The notes beneath the pieces are model-generated. The model was given only the letters and a program-made list of their open reading frames with translations, was not told where the DNA came from and ran no database searches. A program made the position numbers and the translations under genes. DNA of 49,128 nucleotides. Origin: CAZECE01 sp964510525 (lineage in GTDB: Bacteria > Pseudomonadota > Gammaproteobacteria > Pseudomonadales > JANQJO01). The number at the start of each line of letters is the position of its first letter. Position 1 is the stretch's first letter. Positions 7,532 through 17,260 of this stretch are shown here, in pieces. Location of the stretch: assembly GCA_964510525.1 (NCBI GenBank), contig CAZECE010000058.1:1-49128 (forward strand), read 5' to 3'.

Positions 7532-9826
7532 ATGTTGAGTAAAGATCTTGAAGTCACCTTAAATCTTGCGTTTAGAGAAGCTCGATCAAAGCGACATGAA
7601 TACATGACGGTTGAGCATCTGTTGCTAGCGTTGCTGGATAATGACGCAGCCGCTCGGGTGCTAAAATCCTGCGGGACCAATCTGGAAGATTTGAAAAATG
7701 AATTGGTTGAGTTCGTGGATGAGACAACGCCACTGATTCCGAATGCGGACACAGATCGCGAGACTCAACCCACTTTAGGATTCCAGCGTGTGTTGCAGCG
7801 CGCTGTGTTTCATGTGCAATCTTCTGGTAAAAAAGAAGTCACGGGCGCTAACGTCCTGGTGGCGATCTTCAGCGAGCAAGAAAGCCAAGCGGTTTATTTC
7901 TTGAAAAAACAGAACGTGGCGCGGATTGATGTGGTTAACTACATTGCGCATGGCATTTCAAAAGTCTCGGACGACAATAACCATCAAATTGACCCCAGTC
8001 ATCTCGAAAATGTCGGCGAAGAAGAAGCTCAAGGTTCTGAAGGCAGTTCGAAAAACCCATTAGAGGCCTATGCAACCAACCTGAACGAAGTGGCCTTGCA
8101 AGGCAAAATCGATCCATTGGTGGGGCGTGAAGACGAAGTGGATCGGGTTGTGCAAATTTTATGTCGTCGTCGTAAGAACAACCCGTTGTTGGTCGGAGAG
8201 CCTGGCGTGGGTAAAACTGCGATTGCTGAAGGTCTGGCTAAATTGATCGTGGAAGACAAGGTGCCGGAAGCCATTGATGGCAGTGTGGTCTATGCCTTAG
8301 ATCTTGGCGCTTTGCTGGCGGGTACCAAGTACCGAGGGGATTTCGAGAAGCGTTTTAAAGCCTTGCTGGGTGAATTAAAAAAACAAGAAGGCGCAATTCT
8401 ATTCATTGATGAAATTCACACTATTATTGGTGCCGGAGCGGCTTCAGGTGGCGTGATGGATGCGTCTAATTTGTTAAAGCCCATGTTGGCATCGGGTGAA
8501 ATCAAATGCTGTGGCTCCACTACTTTCACCGAATATCGTGGTATCTTTGAAAAAGACAGAGCATTGGCAAGACGCTTCCAGAAAGTTGACGTAGAAGAGC
8601 CTTCCGTGGATCAAACCTACCAAATCCTTAAGGGCTTGAAATCGTACTTTGAGGCTCACCATACGATTCGCTATACCGACAAAGCATTAAAAGCCGCCGC
8701 TCAATTGGCTGGTCAGTACATTAATGAACGATTTTTGCCAGACAAGGCCATTGATGTCATTGATGAAGCCGGTGCTTTCCAACAACTGCAAGTGCCGAGT
8801 AAGCGAAAAAAGGTCATTGGTGTTTCTGATATTGAGCAGATTGTCTCTAAAATTGCGCGCATTCCTGCCAAGAGTGTGTCCAGCTCCGACAAGCAAGTGT
8901 TGGAAACACTGGAGCGTGATTTAAAACTGACCGTGTTTGGGCAAGATAAGGCCATTGAGGAAGTCTCTCATGCGGTTAAGCTGTCTAGGGCTGGGTTAAA
9001 GCATCCTTCGAAGCCTGTGGGTTGTTTCTTATTTGCGGGTCCGACGGGCGTAGGTAAAACTGAATTGACCAAGCAGTTGGCCACTCTGATGGGGGTTGAC
9101 CTGATTCGGTTTGATATGTCTGAATACATGGAGCGCCACACGGTGTCGCGTTTGATTGGTGCGCCTCCAGGGTATGTTGGTTATGATCAAGGTGGTTTAT
9201 TGACTGAGGCCATCACCAAACAACCGCATGCGGTGTTGCTGTTGGATGAAATCGAAAAAGCGCATCCGGATGTGTTCAACCTGCTGCTGCAAGTGATGGA
9301 TCATGGCACTTTGACTGATAATAATGGTCGTAAAGCCGACTTTCGTAATGTGATCTTGGTCATGACGACAAACGCTGGTGCAGAAGAAGTCGGTCGATCG
9401 TCTATGGGCTTTACCAAGCAAGACCATTCCACGGATGGCATGGAATACATTAAAAAATTCTTTACGCCTGAGTTTCGCAATCGCTTAGATGCTGTTATTC
9501 AATTTGCGGCTTTGAGCACCGAAGTCATCAAGGGGGTTGTTGATAAGTTTATTGCGCAATTGCAATCACAATTGGATGATAAGCGTGTCACATTGAATAT
9601 TTCCGATGAGGCCAAATTGTGGTTGTCGGATCATGGGTACGATGAAAAAATGGGTGCCAGACCCATGGAGCGCTTGATTCAAGACGTTATTAAGAAGCCC
9701 TTGGCCGAAAAGATTCTGTTTGGAGAATTAGCCAATAAGGGTGGTGAAGTATTAATATCTGTCCAAGATGACAAAATTGATATTGAATCAATGGAGTCGC
9801 CGGAAACCCAAGAGCCGGTTAACTGA
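7532..9826 (+). CDS. clpA: ATP-dependent Clp protease ATP-binding subunit ClpA
   Basis: A double-ring AAA+ unfoldase feeding ClpP. It has an N-terminal Clp-N repeat domain (residues ~1-145), then D1 with Walker A G-E-P-G-V-G-K-T near residue 223, then D2 with G-P-T-G-V-G-K-T near residue 502 and L-L-D-E-I-E-K-A-H Walker B. Length 764 aa is close to E. coli ClpA (758). It follows clpS directly. The window lacks clpP, as expected for this locus. Confidence 0.97.
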   Translation: MLSKDLEVTLNLAFREARSKRHEYMTVEHLLLALLDNDAAARVLKSCGTNLEDLKNELVEFVDETTPLIPNADTDRETQPTLGFQRVLQRAVFHVQSSGKKEVTGANVLVAIFSEQESQAVYFLKKQNVARIDVVNYIAHGISKVSDDNNHQIDPSHLENVGEEEAQGSEGSSKNPLEAYATNLNEVALQGKIDPLVGREDEVDRVVQILCRRRKNNPLLVGEPGVGKTAIAEGLAKLIVEDKVPEAIDGSVVYALDLGALLAGTKYRGDFEKRFKALLGELKKQEGAILFIDEIHTIIGAGAASGGVMDASNLLKPMLASGEIKCCGSTTFTEYRGIFEKDRALARRFQKVDVEEPSVDQTYQILKGLKSYFEAHHTIRYTDKALKAAAQLAGQYINERFLPDKAIDVIDEAGAFQQLQVPSKRKKVIGVSDIEQIVSKIARIPAKSVSSSDKQVLETLERDLKLTVFGQDKAIEEVSHAVKLSRAGLKHPSKPVGCFLFAGPTGVGKTELTKQLATLMGVDLIRFDMSEYMERHTVSRLIGAPPGYVGYDQGGLLTEAITKQPHAVLLLDEIEKAHPDVFNLLLQVMDHGTLTDNNGRKADFRNVILVMTTNAGAEEVGRSSMGFTKQDHSTDGMEYIKKFFTPEFRNRLDAVIQFAALSTEVIKGVVDKFIAQLQSQLDDKRVTLNISDEAKLWLSDHGYDEKMGARPMERLIQDVIKKPLAEKILFGELANKGGEVLISVQDDKIDIESMESPETQEPVN

Positions 9827-9867
9827 TGTAAGAGTCAGCTATCTAACCCGATTATTGAGCCGCTGGA

Positions 9868-10086
9868 CTATTTGACGCGATAGGTGATTCGGCCTTTTGA
9901 TATATCATAAGGCGATATTTCAACTTTTACCTTGTCGCCTGTCAAAATGCGGATGTAGTTTTTACGCATGCGCCCAGAGATGTGAGCCGTAATGACGTGG
10001 TCATTTTCTAACTTTACGCGGAACATGGTGTTTGGGAGGGTTTCTAGGACTTCACCGTCCATTTCAATGTTTTCTTCTTTTGCCAT
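9868..10086 (-). CDS. infA: Translation initiation factor IF-1
   Basis: A 72-aa S1/OB-fold protein occupying the ribosomal A site during initiation. The sequence M-A-K-E-E-N-I-E-M-D-G and the end K-G-R-I-T-Y-R are nearly invariant in gammaproteobacteria. It is convergent with clpA and lies in the usual clpA-infA-(ate)-aat neighbourhood. The arginyltransferase gene ate/bpt, often found between infA and aat in relatives, is missing here. Confidence 0.98.
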   Translation of the reverse strand: MAKEENIEMDGEVLETLPNTMFRVKLENDHVITAHISGRMRKNYIRILTGDKVKVEISPYDISKGRITYRVK

Positions 10087-10189
10087 GCTGTTGAATTCCT
10101 GCGATTTTTGTACGCTTGGTAAGTAACGGGAAATTAAAGTTGTCGGATTTTAGTCGTTTCGATTTCGGGATGCAATCAGCATGACGCGA

Positions 10190-10918
10190 TTAATTATCGC
10201 ATAGCGGAAAATAGCGTAATGTCTGCTGAGTCCAGGTGTCTGCGGGGCTGGGTTGCTGCTTTAAACCGTGAATTTGCTCTAAAAAAGTACTTCTTGGTAT
10301 TAAATAAGCACCTAAGCGACTCAAATGCGGGTTTTCCACTTGGCAATCAATCAGCGTAAAGCCTCTTTGATCCAAATGCTGAATTAGGTAAACAAAGGCG
10401 ACTTTAGATGCGTCGGTTTGGCTGCTGAACATGGATTCGCCAAAGAAAGCACAGCCAACCCCGATGCCATACAGGCCACCCACCAGTTGTTGCGCTTGCC
10501 ACACTTCGACCGAATGGGCGTGCCCTAAGTGGTGCAGCTGGATGTAAGCCGTACACATCTCTTCCGTGATCCAGGTGCTTTCTCGACCCGGTCGGTTGGG
10601 GTCCGGGCGTTGGCAAGATCGAATGACGGAGTCGAAGGCGTGATTCAGGGTGACTTGATAGCCTTTGTTGCGAAGCGATTTTTTTAATGATCGAGACACT
10701 TTTAGATGGTTTTGATCAATCACTAATCTTGGGTCTGGCGACCACCAGAGTATGGGTTGGCCTTCGCTGTACCAAGGGAAAATGCCTTGCTGATAGGCGC
10801 TTAATAGCCGCTGTGAACTGAGATCTCCGCCAAAAGCCAGCAGGCCACTGGGATCTTCCAGGGCCGTTTCCACTCGTGGAAATTGAGTAGGGTCCGAGCC
10901 TAAAAAGGGAAGATCCAA
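10190..10918 (-). CDS. aat: Leucyl/phenylalanyl-tRNA--protein transferase
   Basis: Transfers Leu or Phe from tRNA to proteins with N-terminal Lys/Arg, creating N-degrons read by ClpS. The family blocks G-L-L-A-F-G-G-D-L, Y-x-x-G-I-F-P-W-Y, I-L-W-W-S-P-D-P-R and F-G-E-S-M-F-S are present. Length 242 aa is normal. The start appears to be TTG at 10918, since no in-frame ATG lies upstream; a short upstream extension cannot be excluded. Its proximity to clpS/clpA places writer, reader and unfoldase of the N-degron pathway within 4 kb. Confidence 0.95.
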   Translation of the reverse strand: MDLPFLGSDPTQFPRVETALEDPSGLLAFGGDLSSQRLLSAYQQGIFPWYSEGQPILWWSPDPRLVIDQNHLKVSRSLKKSLRNKGYQVTLNHAFDSVIRSCQRPDPNRPGRESTWITEEMCTAYIQLHHLGHAHSVEVWQAQQLVGGLYGIGVGCAFFGESMFSSQTDASKVAFVYLIQHLDQRGFTLIDCQVENPHLSRLGAYLIPRSTFLEQIHGLKQQPSPADTWTQQTLRYFPLCDN

Positions 10919-10979
10919 AACGTCGAGTTCAGCATGGGGTTGTTAATTCAGCGTGTGATGGTTAATGGGCCATTTTCCA

Positions 10980-11948
10980 TTAACCATGATCGAGAAACTT
11001 TTCAGCATCCAATGCGGCCATGCAGCCCATTCCCGCCGAGGTGATGGCTTGACGGTAAACGTGATCCGCGACATCACCGGCGGCAAACACTCCGGGCACA
11101 CTGGTAGCCGTCGCGTTGCCTTCTAGGCCGCTGGTGACTTGAAGATAGCCATTTTTCATCTCAAGCTGACCGTCAAAGAGGCCGGTATTTGGCGTGTGGC
11201 CAATCGCGATAAACACGCCGGTTAGCTTCAGGGTTTGCGTGCTTTGATCTTGATTGTTTTTGATGCGAATGCCAGTGACACCAGAGTCATCCCCCAGGAC
11301 TTCATCCAGTTCTGAATGCCAAATTACATTGATGTTGCCGTTTTCAACTTTTTCAAACAATCGATCTTGAAGAATTTTTTCAGCCCGTAATTGGTCACGT
11401 CGGTGGATTAACGTAACGGTTTCAGCAATATTGCTCAGATAAAGGGCTTCTTCAACGGCGGTATTGCCACCGCCAATAACGGCGACGGATTGGTTGCGAT
11501 AAAAAAAGCCATCGCAGGTGGCGCAAGCGCTGACTCCTTTACCTTTAAACGCGTCTTCGGACGGTAAGCCTAAGTATTGAGCGGAAGCACCTGTGGCAAT
11601 GATTAACGCATCGCAGGTGTAGGTGTCACTATCGCCAGTGAGCTTAAACGGTTTTTGATTGAGCTCTGCGGATTGGATGTGATCAAAAATAACCTGAGTG
11701 TTAAAGCGTTCCGCATGAGCTTGCATACGTTGCATCAGTTCAGGGCCTTGTAACCCCTCTACATCCCCCGGCCAGTTATCCACTTCGGTGGTGGTGGTCA
11801 GTTGACCGCCTGGTTGAATACCGGTAATGACCACTGGGTTGAGGTTGGCGCGGGCTGCATAAACGGCTGCAGTATAACCCGCCGGACCGGATCCTAAAAT
11901 AATCAATGCATGGTGATTGTCGGTGTTTTGGCTTGTGGGAGTGTTCAT
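10980..11948 (-). CDS. trxB: Thioredoxin reductase
   Basis: An FAD enzyme reducing thioredoxin with NADPH. The N-terminal FAD motif is G-S-G-P-A-G-Y-T-A-A, the redox pair C-A-T-C-D-G lies near residue 140, the NADPH-binding motif is G-G-G-N-T-A-V-E-E-A, and the C-terminal G-V-F-A-A-G-D motif follows. From the ATG at 11948 it is 322 aa, matching E. coli (321); an in-frame TTG at 11963 would add five residues. It is divergent from the alanine dehydrogenase gene across 73 nt. Confidence 0.96.
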   Translation of the reverse strand: MNTPTSQNTDNHHALIILGSGPAGYTAAVYAARANLNPVVITGIQPGGQLTTTTEVDNWPGDVEGLQGPELMQRMQAHAERFNTQVIFDHIQSAELNQKPFKLTGDSDTYTCDALIIATGASAQYLGLPSEDAFKGKGVSACATCDGFFYRNQSVAVIGGGNTAVEEALYLSNIAETVTLIHRRDQLRAEKILQDRLFEKVENGNINVIWHSELDEVLGDDSGVTGIRIKNNQDQSTQTLKLTGVFIAIGHTPNTGLFDGQLEMKNGYLQVTSGLEGNATATSVPGVFAAGDVADHVYRQAITSAGMGCMAALDAEKFLDHG

Positions 11949-12021
11949 AAAATAGGGATCCAATCAGCAAACTTAAGAGGTTAGGGCTAAGCTAATTAAA
12001 ACAAATTAATTAAGGTCGAGC

Positions 12022-13023
12022 ATGATAATTGGCATTCCAAAAGAGCGCAAACTAAGAGACGGTCGGATCGCACTAACGCCTGCCGGGGTGCTGGCGCTAA
12101 CAAAGCAGGGTATTTCAATTCGTATTGAAGCGGGTGCTGGCAAAGGCAGCGGTTTTTCAGATCAAGACTATGAAGCGGTCGGTGCGCAACGGGTGACCGC
12201 TGCGAAGGATTTATATTCGCAGTCGGAATGCATCGTCAAGGTTAATGAACCGCAAGCAGAAGACTTGGAGTGGCTCAAAAAGGAGCACTTGTTATTCAGT
12301 TATTTGCATCTGGTGGCCAACCCAGATCTGAAAGTGGCGTTATCGACCATTGGTTGCCGGGTGTTGGCCTATGAGTTGCTGACGGATCATTTTGAATTGC
12401 CGTTGCTCTCACCGATGAGTGCGATGGCGGGGCGAATTGCCGTAGAGTGCGGCAATCATTTGTGGTTAGCTCAAAAAACAGAGCCGATCAAGCAGGTAGT
12501 GGTCGTTGGTGCCGGAGTGGCAGGTTGGCATGCGGTGCAAGCAGCTTTTCAGATGGGGGCTGACATCACAGTCTTTGATAAAAAAAGCGTGGCATTAACC
12601 AAGTTTGGTCAGTTCGGTGAGCGAGTGACGGCTTTGGTAGCCGACTCTGAGGCTATAGCAGAATCATTGCAAAAGGCGGATTTAGTGGTTGGCAGTGTGT
12701 TGGAAAAGGGGCAAAAAGCTGAGCAGGTGGCTTCTGAAGAGGCGGTTGCCGCTATGTCTGAAGGGACTGTCATTGTTGATCTTTCGATTGATCAAGGCGG
12801 TTGTTTTGAAACCAGTAAACCCACCAGTCTGACGCAGCCAACGTACCAATGCCATGGCGTTACCCATATGTGTGTGCCAAACCTAGCGGGTATGGTGCCG
12901 ATGGCTGCCAGTCAGCTGTTGTCGAAAAGCTTGGTGCCATACTTGGTGCAACTGGATCAGGTTTTGCAGTCGTCTGAAGAGCTAAAAGACGTTGCTGTGT
13001 TTAAATCCGCCTTGCCTGTTTAA
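12022..13023 (+). CDS. ald: Alanine dehydrogenase / PNT-family NAD-dependent dehydrogenase
   Basis: Likely interconverts L-alanine and pyruvate plus ammonia with NAD(H). The N-terminus (G-I-P-K-E-R-K-L-R-D-G-R-I-A-L-T-P) and D-Q-G-G-C-F-E-T-S are typical of Ald. The substrate-binding Arg of R-I-A-L-T-P, Lys of C-I-V-K-V-N-E-P, His of Y-L-H-L-V-A and Asp of S-I-D-Q-G are all present. The Rossmann motif is G-A-G-V-A-G-W-H-A. At 333 aa it is shorter than the usual ~370, so it may be a divergent subgroup; the transhydrogenase alpha subunit is a less likely alternative, as no pntB follows. Confidence 0.75.
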   Translation: MIIGIPKERKLRDGRIALTPAGVLALTKQGISIRIEAGAGKGSGFSDQDYEAVGAQRVTAAKDLYSQSECIVKVNEPQAEDLEWLKKEHLLFSYLHLVANPDLKVALSTIGCRVLAYELLTDHFELPLLSPMSAMAGRIAVECGNHLWLAQKTEPIKQVVVVGAGVAGWHAVQAAFQMGADITVFDKKSVALTKFGQFGERVTALVADSEAIAESLQKADLVVGSVLEKGQKAEQVASEEAVAAMSEGTVIVDLSIDQGGCFETSKPTSLTQPTYQCHGVTHMCVPNLAGMVPMAASQLLSKSLVPYLVQLDQVLQSSEELKDVAVFKSALPV

Positions 13024-13034
13024 AGTCGTGCCGT

Positions 13035-14558
13035 TTAATTCGCCTCTCTTGAACGTCCTTTAGCCCATTCTCTGAGTTCCGTCATTTCTTGATCGTACAG
13101 CACCGACAGTGGGGTGATTTTGTAGATTTGCTCTAATAGGGCGTGAGAGTCGAGTGTTTCGTTGAGGCATTTGTATGAATACGCAGCGCTGATGACGGCT
13201 TGCTCTATTTCAGAACCTGAAAATTCATCGCAGGCTTGGGCAAGCTTGGGGATGTCGAATTCTTTGGCTTTAAAGCCGCGTTTTTCTAAATGCATCCACA
13301 GCAAATTTTCCCGATTGGGTATTTTCGGTAAATCAATAAAAAAGTGTTCGTTAAACAAGCCAGGCTCTAACCAGACATCCGGTAAACTTTTGACATCATT
13401 GCTGGTGGCGATCACAAAGACGTTACTGGTTTTCTCTTTGATCCAATGGCGAAAAGCTTCCAGATGGGGGCTGCCCATCATTGGGTCGCTGCTCATCCCT
13501 GTTCCAATCGTATAAACTCCTCCTTGAGTTGAATTCTGAGGCTCTGTTTCTGCAGGGAGGAGCGCTTTTTCAATTTCGTCCAGCCATAAAATGCAGGGTG
13601 ATAGACGTTCTGCAAACTCGATAACTTCTTTTAGATGCTGTGTCGTTTTGTCGCAGTTTTCGGCTTGGAAGGCGGACATGTTGACGCGCAAAAGCGGGAC
13701 TTCCCAAAGGCCGGCTGCAGCTCGTGCTGCGAGGCTTTTACCTGCGCCTTTGACGCCAAAAATAAAGACTCCGCGGGCATCCGAGCTGGGCGCTTTTTTA
13801 GGGTTTAATTTTTCTAAGCAGGCTTTTAACTGACTGAGTCCGGCTACGGCTGAGAAACTGGTTGTATCATATTCAAAACTGATCACGTCCGCTTGGTTCA
13901 TCAGGCTTTCCCGTGCTTTATTGACATGCGGGTTCGTGTCCTGCAAAAAGACCTTGTCTTGCCAGATGGCGCCTCGAATCAGCTTTTTTGCGTCGTCTAG
14001 TGCGAGGCCATGAAAGCTTTTGATCAGGTCTTGCAGCGTCTTTTCTTTGAATTTAATGGATTTGCCTAGTGTTTTTCGTGCCCACTCTTGGCTTTCATCT
14101 AAGATGATGTGTCTAAGCTGGTGATCATTAGGCCAAGCCATGGTGATGTGAGCGGCGTATTCGTGCAGAACCTCAGGCAGCTGAACTTTGGGGCTCAATA
14201 ATATGATTTGGTGAGGACAGATGTCTTGGCGTAACGCGATTTCTCGCATCAATCGGATATTTACCGGGGCATCGGTTAAGTATTCGTGAAAGTCACATAA
14301 AATAAACAAACTGGGTTGCAGGGTGTATTTGATTTCTTGCAAGAGATTCACTGGCTCATTGGTGTCACTCTGAATTTGATTTTCCCGCTCATCCAGCACT
14401 TGTAAGCCTTCAGTAATGGACCAGCTGTAAACAGGAGTGTTGCGGCGGATGCTTTCGGCTTTGAGTAACTCCAAAGCGCGCGTTTCTTCATAGGTTTCAA
14501 CGGCAATAAATGGGAAACGTGCAGTTAATAAAAAGCGAAGATCTTGAATGCCAGACAT
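13035..14558 (-). CDS. AAA+ ATPase, Ycf46-like
   Basis: A cytoplasmic AAA+ protein of the family related to chloroplast Ycf46. The N-terminal ~240 residues form a degenerate ATPase-like region. The C-terminal AAA module has Walker A G-V-K-G-A-G-K-S near residue 268, Walker B C-I-L-W-L-D-E-I-E-K near residue 324, and a helical lid with G-S-E-I-E-Q-A. Cyanobacterial members have been linked to inorganic carbon use, but no role is established in this type of bacterium. Convergent with ald (11-nt gap) and divergent from ftsK (185 nt). Confidence 0.8.
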   Translation of the reverse strand: MSGIQDLRFLLTARFPFIAVETYEETRALELLKAESIRRNTPVYSWSITEGLQVLDERENQIQSDTNEPVNLLQEIKYTLQPSLFILCDFHEYLTDAPVNIRLMREIALRQDICPHQIILLSPKVQLPEVLHEYAAHITMAWPNDHQLRHIILDESQEWARKTLGKSIKFKEKTLQDLIKSFHGLALDDAKKLIRGAIWQDKVFLQDTNPHVNKARESLMNQADVISFEYDTTSFSAVAGLSQLKACLEKLNPKKAPSSDARGVFIFGVKGAGKSLAARAAAGLWEVPLLRVNMSAFQAENCDKTTQHLKEVIEFAERLSPCILWLDEIEKALLPAETEPQNSTQGGVYTIGTGMSSDPMMGSPHLEAFRHWIKEKTSNVFVIATSNDVKSLPDVWLEPGLFNEHFFIDLPKIPNRENLLWMHLEKRGFKAKEFDIPKLAQACDEFSGSEIEQAVISAAYSYKCLNETLDSHALLEQIYKITPLSVLYDQEMTELREWAKGRSREAN

Positions 14559-14743
14559 AGAAGTTGTTTACCCTATTTTGGAGAAGTGGTTAATAATCAG
14601 TGTTGTAGAAAGCGCGATAAAAATCAAAATCTTTGAAATTTTAACCCCTAATATGGCATACAGCATGAGATTGGACATGAATACTCGGCAGCACTGCCGT
14701 AGAATAAGCGCGTTTTCTCAAAAGGATACAAAGGAGTCAAACT

Positions 14744-17200
14744 TTGGGCAGTGCAGCTAAGCAACCCCCCACTCGTAAACGAAATACTGTGGGAAAGTCA
14801 GCAAAAGCCACATCAGTAAAATCGACGCGTAAGAAAGGCAATGCGCGGCAAACGGCTGCGGCGGCACCCAGTATTTCGCCATCCGTCATTCGGCGACTTT
14901 GGCGCGAGAGCCGTATTTTATTTTCAGCTGCTTTTGCGGTTTATTTGATGATGGTTCTGGGCTCCTACAGCATTTACGACCCTGGTTTTAATAGCACCAG
15001 CGTTGGTGCGCCTATTGTCAATAAGGGTGGTTTTGCAGGCGCGTTTGTGGCTGATTTTTTACTGACGATGATTGGCTATCTCGCGTATATGGTGCCGGCG
15101 AGCTTGTTGATGCAGGCCGCAATTTTGATGAAGTCTAAGCCATCCAGCTCCTGGAGTGGGACTTTATTCGCGATACGTGTTTCAGGTGGTTTATTGGTTT
15201 TATTCTCGGGTAGTGGCCTTTTAGCACTGTATATTCCCAGTTTAACGCCTCTTCCAGCATCAGCGGGTGGTCTATTAGGGGGCTGGTTAGGGATGTTTTC
15301 ACAACAAGTGTTTGGGCCTTTTGGTACAGCGCTGATTTTTGTGACGTGCTTGTTAATTGGCTTGACCCTCACGATCAATATCAGTTGGACGGAGTTGAGT
15401 CGTTTCTTGGTGAGCAAGCTTTTTGAGGGGGTGCAGCAGGGTACGAAGTGGTCGGCGTCAGCATCACAGAAAACCATGGATGAAACGCGAAAGGCAATTC
15501 ACGACATAACAGTTGAGCAAAAATCGAAATCGGCCTCGAAAAAGAAACCCGCTACTGAAATAGAGCTAACGGCTCTCCCAGTGGTTGATGATCAAGCGGC
15601 TTTGGATGCCTTGCCTCAAGTAAGGCCGCCGAAAGTATTGAAGCCCGAGCGGGCCAAAAAGCGTAAGGCGCGCCCTAAAATTTTCGGCAGTGGCTTACCT
15701 GGGATGGACTTGCTGGATCCGCCAGATAAACACAATGAAGGAGGGTACAGTGACGCTGTGTTGCAAGAAATGTCTGTTCTTTTGGAAACCAAATTGGCGG
15801 ATTTTAACATTGAAGCCAAGGTTGAAGCTGTACTACCTGGCCCCGTGGTTACCCGTTTTGAAATTCAACCCGCGCCCGGTACCAAAGTCAGTCGCATTAC
15901 CAACTTAGCGAAAGATTTAGCTCGATCGCTGGCCGTTGTCAGTGTTCGTGTGGTAGAGGTGATTCCGGGTAAGACGGTTGTGGGAATTGAAATCCCAAAT
16001 CAGCATCGTGAAGTTATTCGTCTGAGTGAGGTGGCTGGTTCAGATCCTTACGATAACAGCTCATCGCCTTCGACTATCTGTTTAGGGAAAGACATCGCAG
16101 GCTATCCGATTGTTGCGGATCTTGGCAAGATGCCGCACTTACTGGTAGCAGGTACCACGGGTTCCGGTAAATCCGTGGGCTTGAATGCCATGCTGATGAG
16201 CATGCTGTTAAAGTCTTCACCGCAAGCTTTACGCATGATCATGATCGATCCGAAAATGCTCGAGCTGTCGGTGTACGATGATATTCCTCATTTGCTCACC
16301 CCGGTCGTGACGGACATGAAAGAAGCCGCCAATTCCTTGCGCTGGTGCGTGGCGGAAATGGAACGGCGGTATCGCTTGATGGCGTCTATGGGGGTGCGTA
16401 ATTTAGGCGGCTTTAATCGTAAGATTAGCCAAGCGATTGAGAAAGGTGAGCCCATTCCTGACCCTTTATGGAAGCCAGAAGCAGGCTTTGAAATTGAGGA
16501 AGAACCGCAACAACGGCCTCATTTGGAACCTTTGCCGGTGATTGTGGTCGTAATTGACGAATTTGCTGACATGATGATGATTGTGGGTAAAAAAGTGGAA
16601 GAGCTGATTGCGCGGATTGCTCAAAAAGCGCGGGCGGCGGGTATTCATTTGATTTTGGCGACACAGCGTCCCTCTGTGGATGTGATCACCGGTTTAATCA
16701 AAGCCAATGTGCCCGCTCGTATTGCGTTTCAGGTGTCTTCAAAAATTGATTCGCGCACTATTTTAGATCAAGGGGGAGCGGAGCAGCTGTTGGGGCATGG
16801 GGATATGTTGTATTTGCCCCCTGGGAGCGGCATACCGGTTCGTGTGCATGGGGCTTTTGTATCGGATGAAGAGGTGCATCGGGTGTGTGACGATTGGCGT
16901 GCACGAGGTGAACCGGCTTATTTGGATGAGATCATTGATGGTCAGGTGGAAACACCTGGTATTCCAGGTTTTGAAGTGGCTAATTCAGGGGATAATGAAT
17001 CCGATGAACTCTATGATGAGGCGGTTAGGTTTGTGACCGAGACACGCAAGGCGTCTATTTCGTCAGTGCAACGAAAATTAAAAATTGGGTATAACCGAGC
17101 AGCTCGAATGGTGGATGCGATGGAGGCTGCCGGCGTGGTCAGTGAAATGCAGACCAATGGTTCGCGTGAGGTACTGGCGCCACCACCGGTAAAATCCTAG
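14744..17200 (+). CDS. ftsK: DNA translocase FtsK (short form)
   Basis: Septal DNA translocase coordinating chromosome dimer resolution with division. The N-terminus is basic, followed by about four membrane segments (residues ~45-215) and a linker of only ~100 residues. The RecA-type motor has Walker A G-T-T-G-S-G-K-S near residue 470 and D-E-F-A-D-M-M Walker B. The last ~65 residues are the winged-helix gamma domain that reads KOPS. The start is TTG at 14744, supported by AAGGAG 7 nt upstream. At 818 aa it resembles SpoIIIE-length FtsK of Pseudomonas rather than the 1329-aa E. coli protein. lolA and rarA follow. Confidence 0.95.
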   Translation: MGSAAKQPPTRKRNTVGKSAKATSVKSTRKKGNARQTAAAAPSISPSVIRRLWRESRILFSAAFAVYLMMVLGSYSIYDPGFNSTSVGAPIVNKGGFAGAFVADFLLTMIGYLAYMVPASLLMQAAILMKSKPSSSWSGTLFAIRVSGGLLVLFSGSGLLALYIPSLTPLPASAGGLLGGWLGMFSQQVFGPFGTALIFVTCLLIGLTLTINISWTELSRFLVSKLFEGVQQGTKWSASASQKTMDETRKAIHDITVEQKSKSASKKKPATEIELTALPVVDDQAALDALPQVRPPKVLKPERAKKRKARPKIFGSGLPGMDLLDPPDKHNEGGYSDAVLQEMSVLLETKLADFNIEAKVEAVLPGPVVTRFEIQPAPGTKVSRITNLAKDLARSLAVVSVRVVEVIPGKTVVGIEIPNQHREVIRLSEVAGSDPYDNSSSPSTICLGKDIAGYPIVADLGKMPHLLVAGTTGSGKSVGLNAMLMSMLLKSSPQALRMIMIDPKMLELSVYDDIPHLLTPVVTDMKEAANSLRWCVAEMERRYRLMASMGVRNLGGFNRKISQAIEKGEPIPDPLWKPEAGFEIEEEPQQRPHLEPLPVIVVVIDEFADMMMIVGKKVEELIARIAQKARAAGIHLILATQRPSVDVITGLIKANVPARIAFQVSSKIDSRTILDQGGAEQLLGHGDMLYLPPGSGIPVRVHGAFVSDEEVHRVCDDWRARGEPAYLDEIIDGQVETPGIPGFEVANSGDNESDELYDEAVRFVTETRKASISSVQRKLKIGYNRAARMVDAMEAAGVVSEMQTNGSREVLAPPPVKS

Positions 17201-17235
17201 TACCGGTTAAATCCTAATGCCGGTTAAGTCATAAG
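17185..17235. repeat. 3 x 17-bp tandem repeat at the ftsK stop
   Basis: Units accggtaaaatcctagt (17185), accggttaaatcctaat (17202) and gccggttaagtcataag (17219) are head-to-tail. The ftsK stop codon lies inside unit 1, so the rest is intergenic before lolA. No hairpin is formed. Confidence 0.85.
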
Positions 17236-17260
17236 TAAGAGCGAATCGAAAGGGTTAAGT

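Noticed and set aside
17185..17235. Intrinsic terminator between ftsK and lolA
   Set aside because: The repeated units are direct, not inverted, and form no stem with a T-tract.
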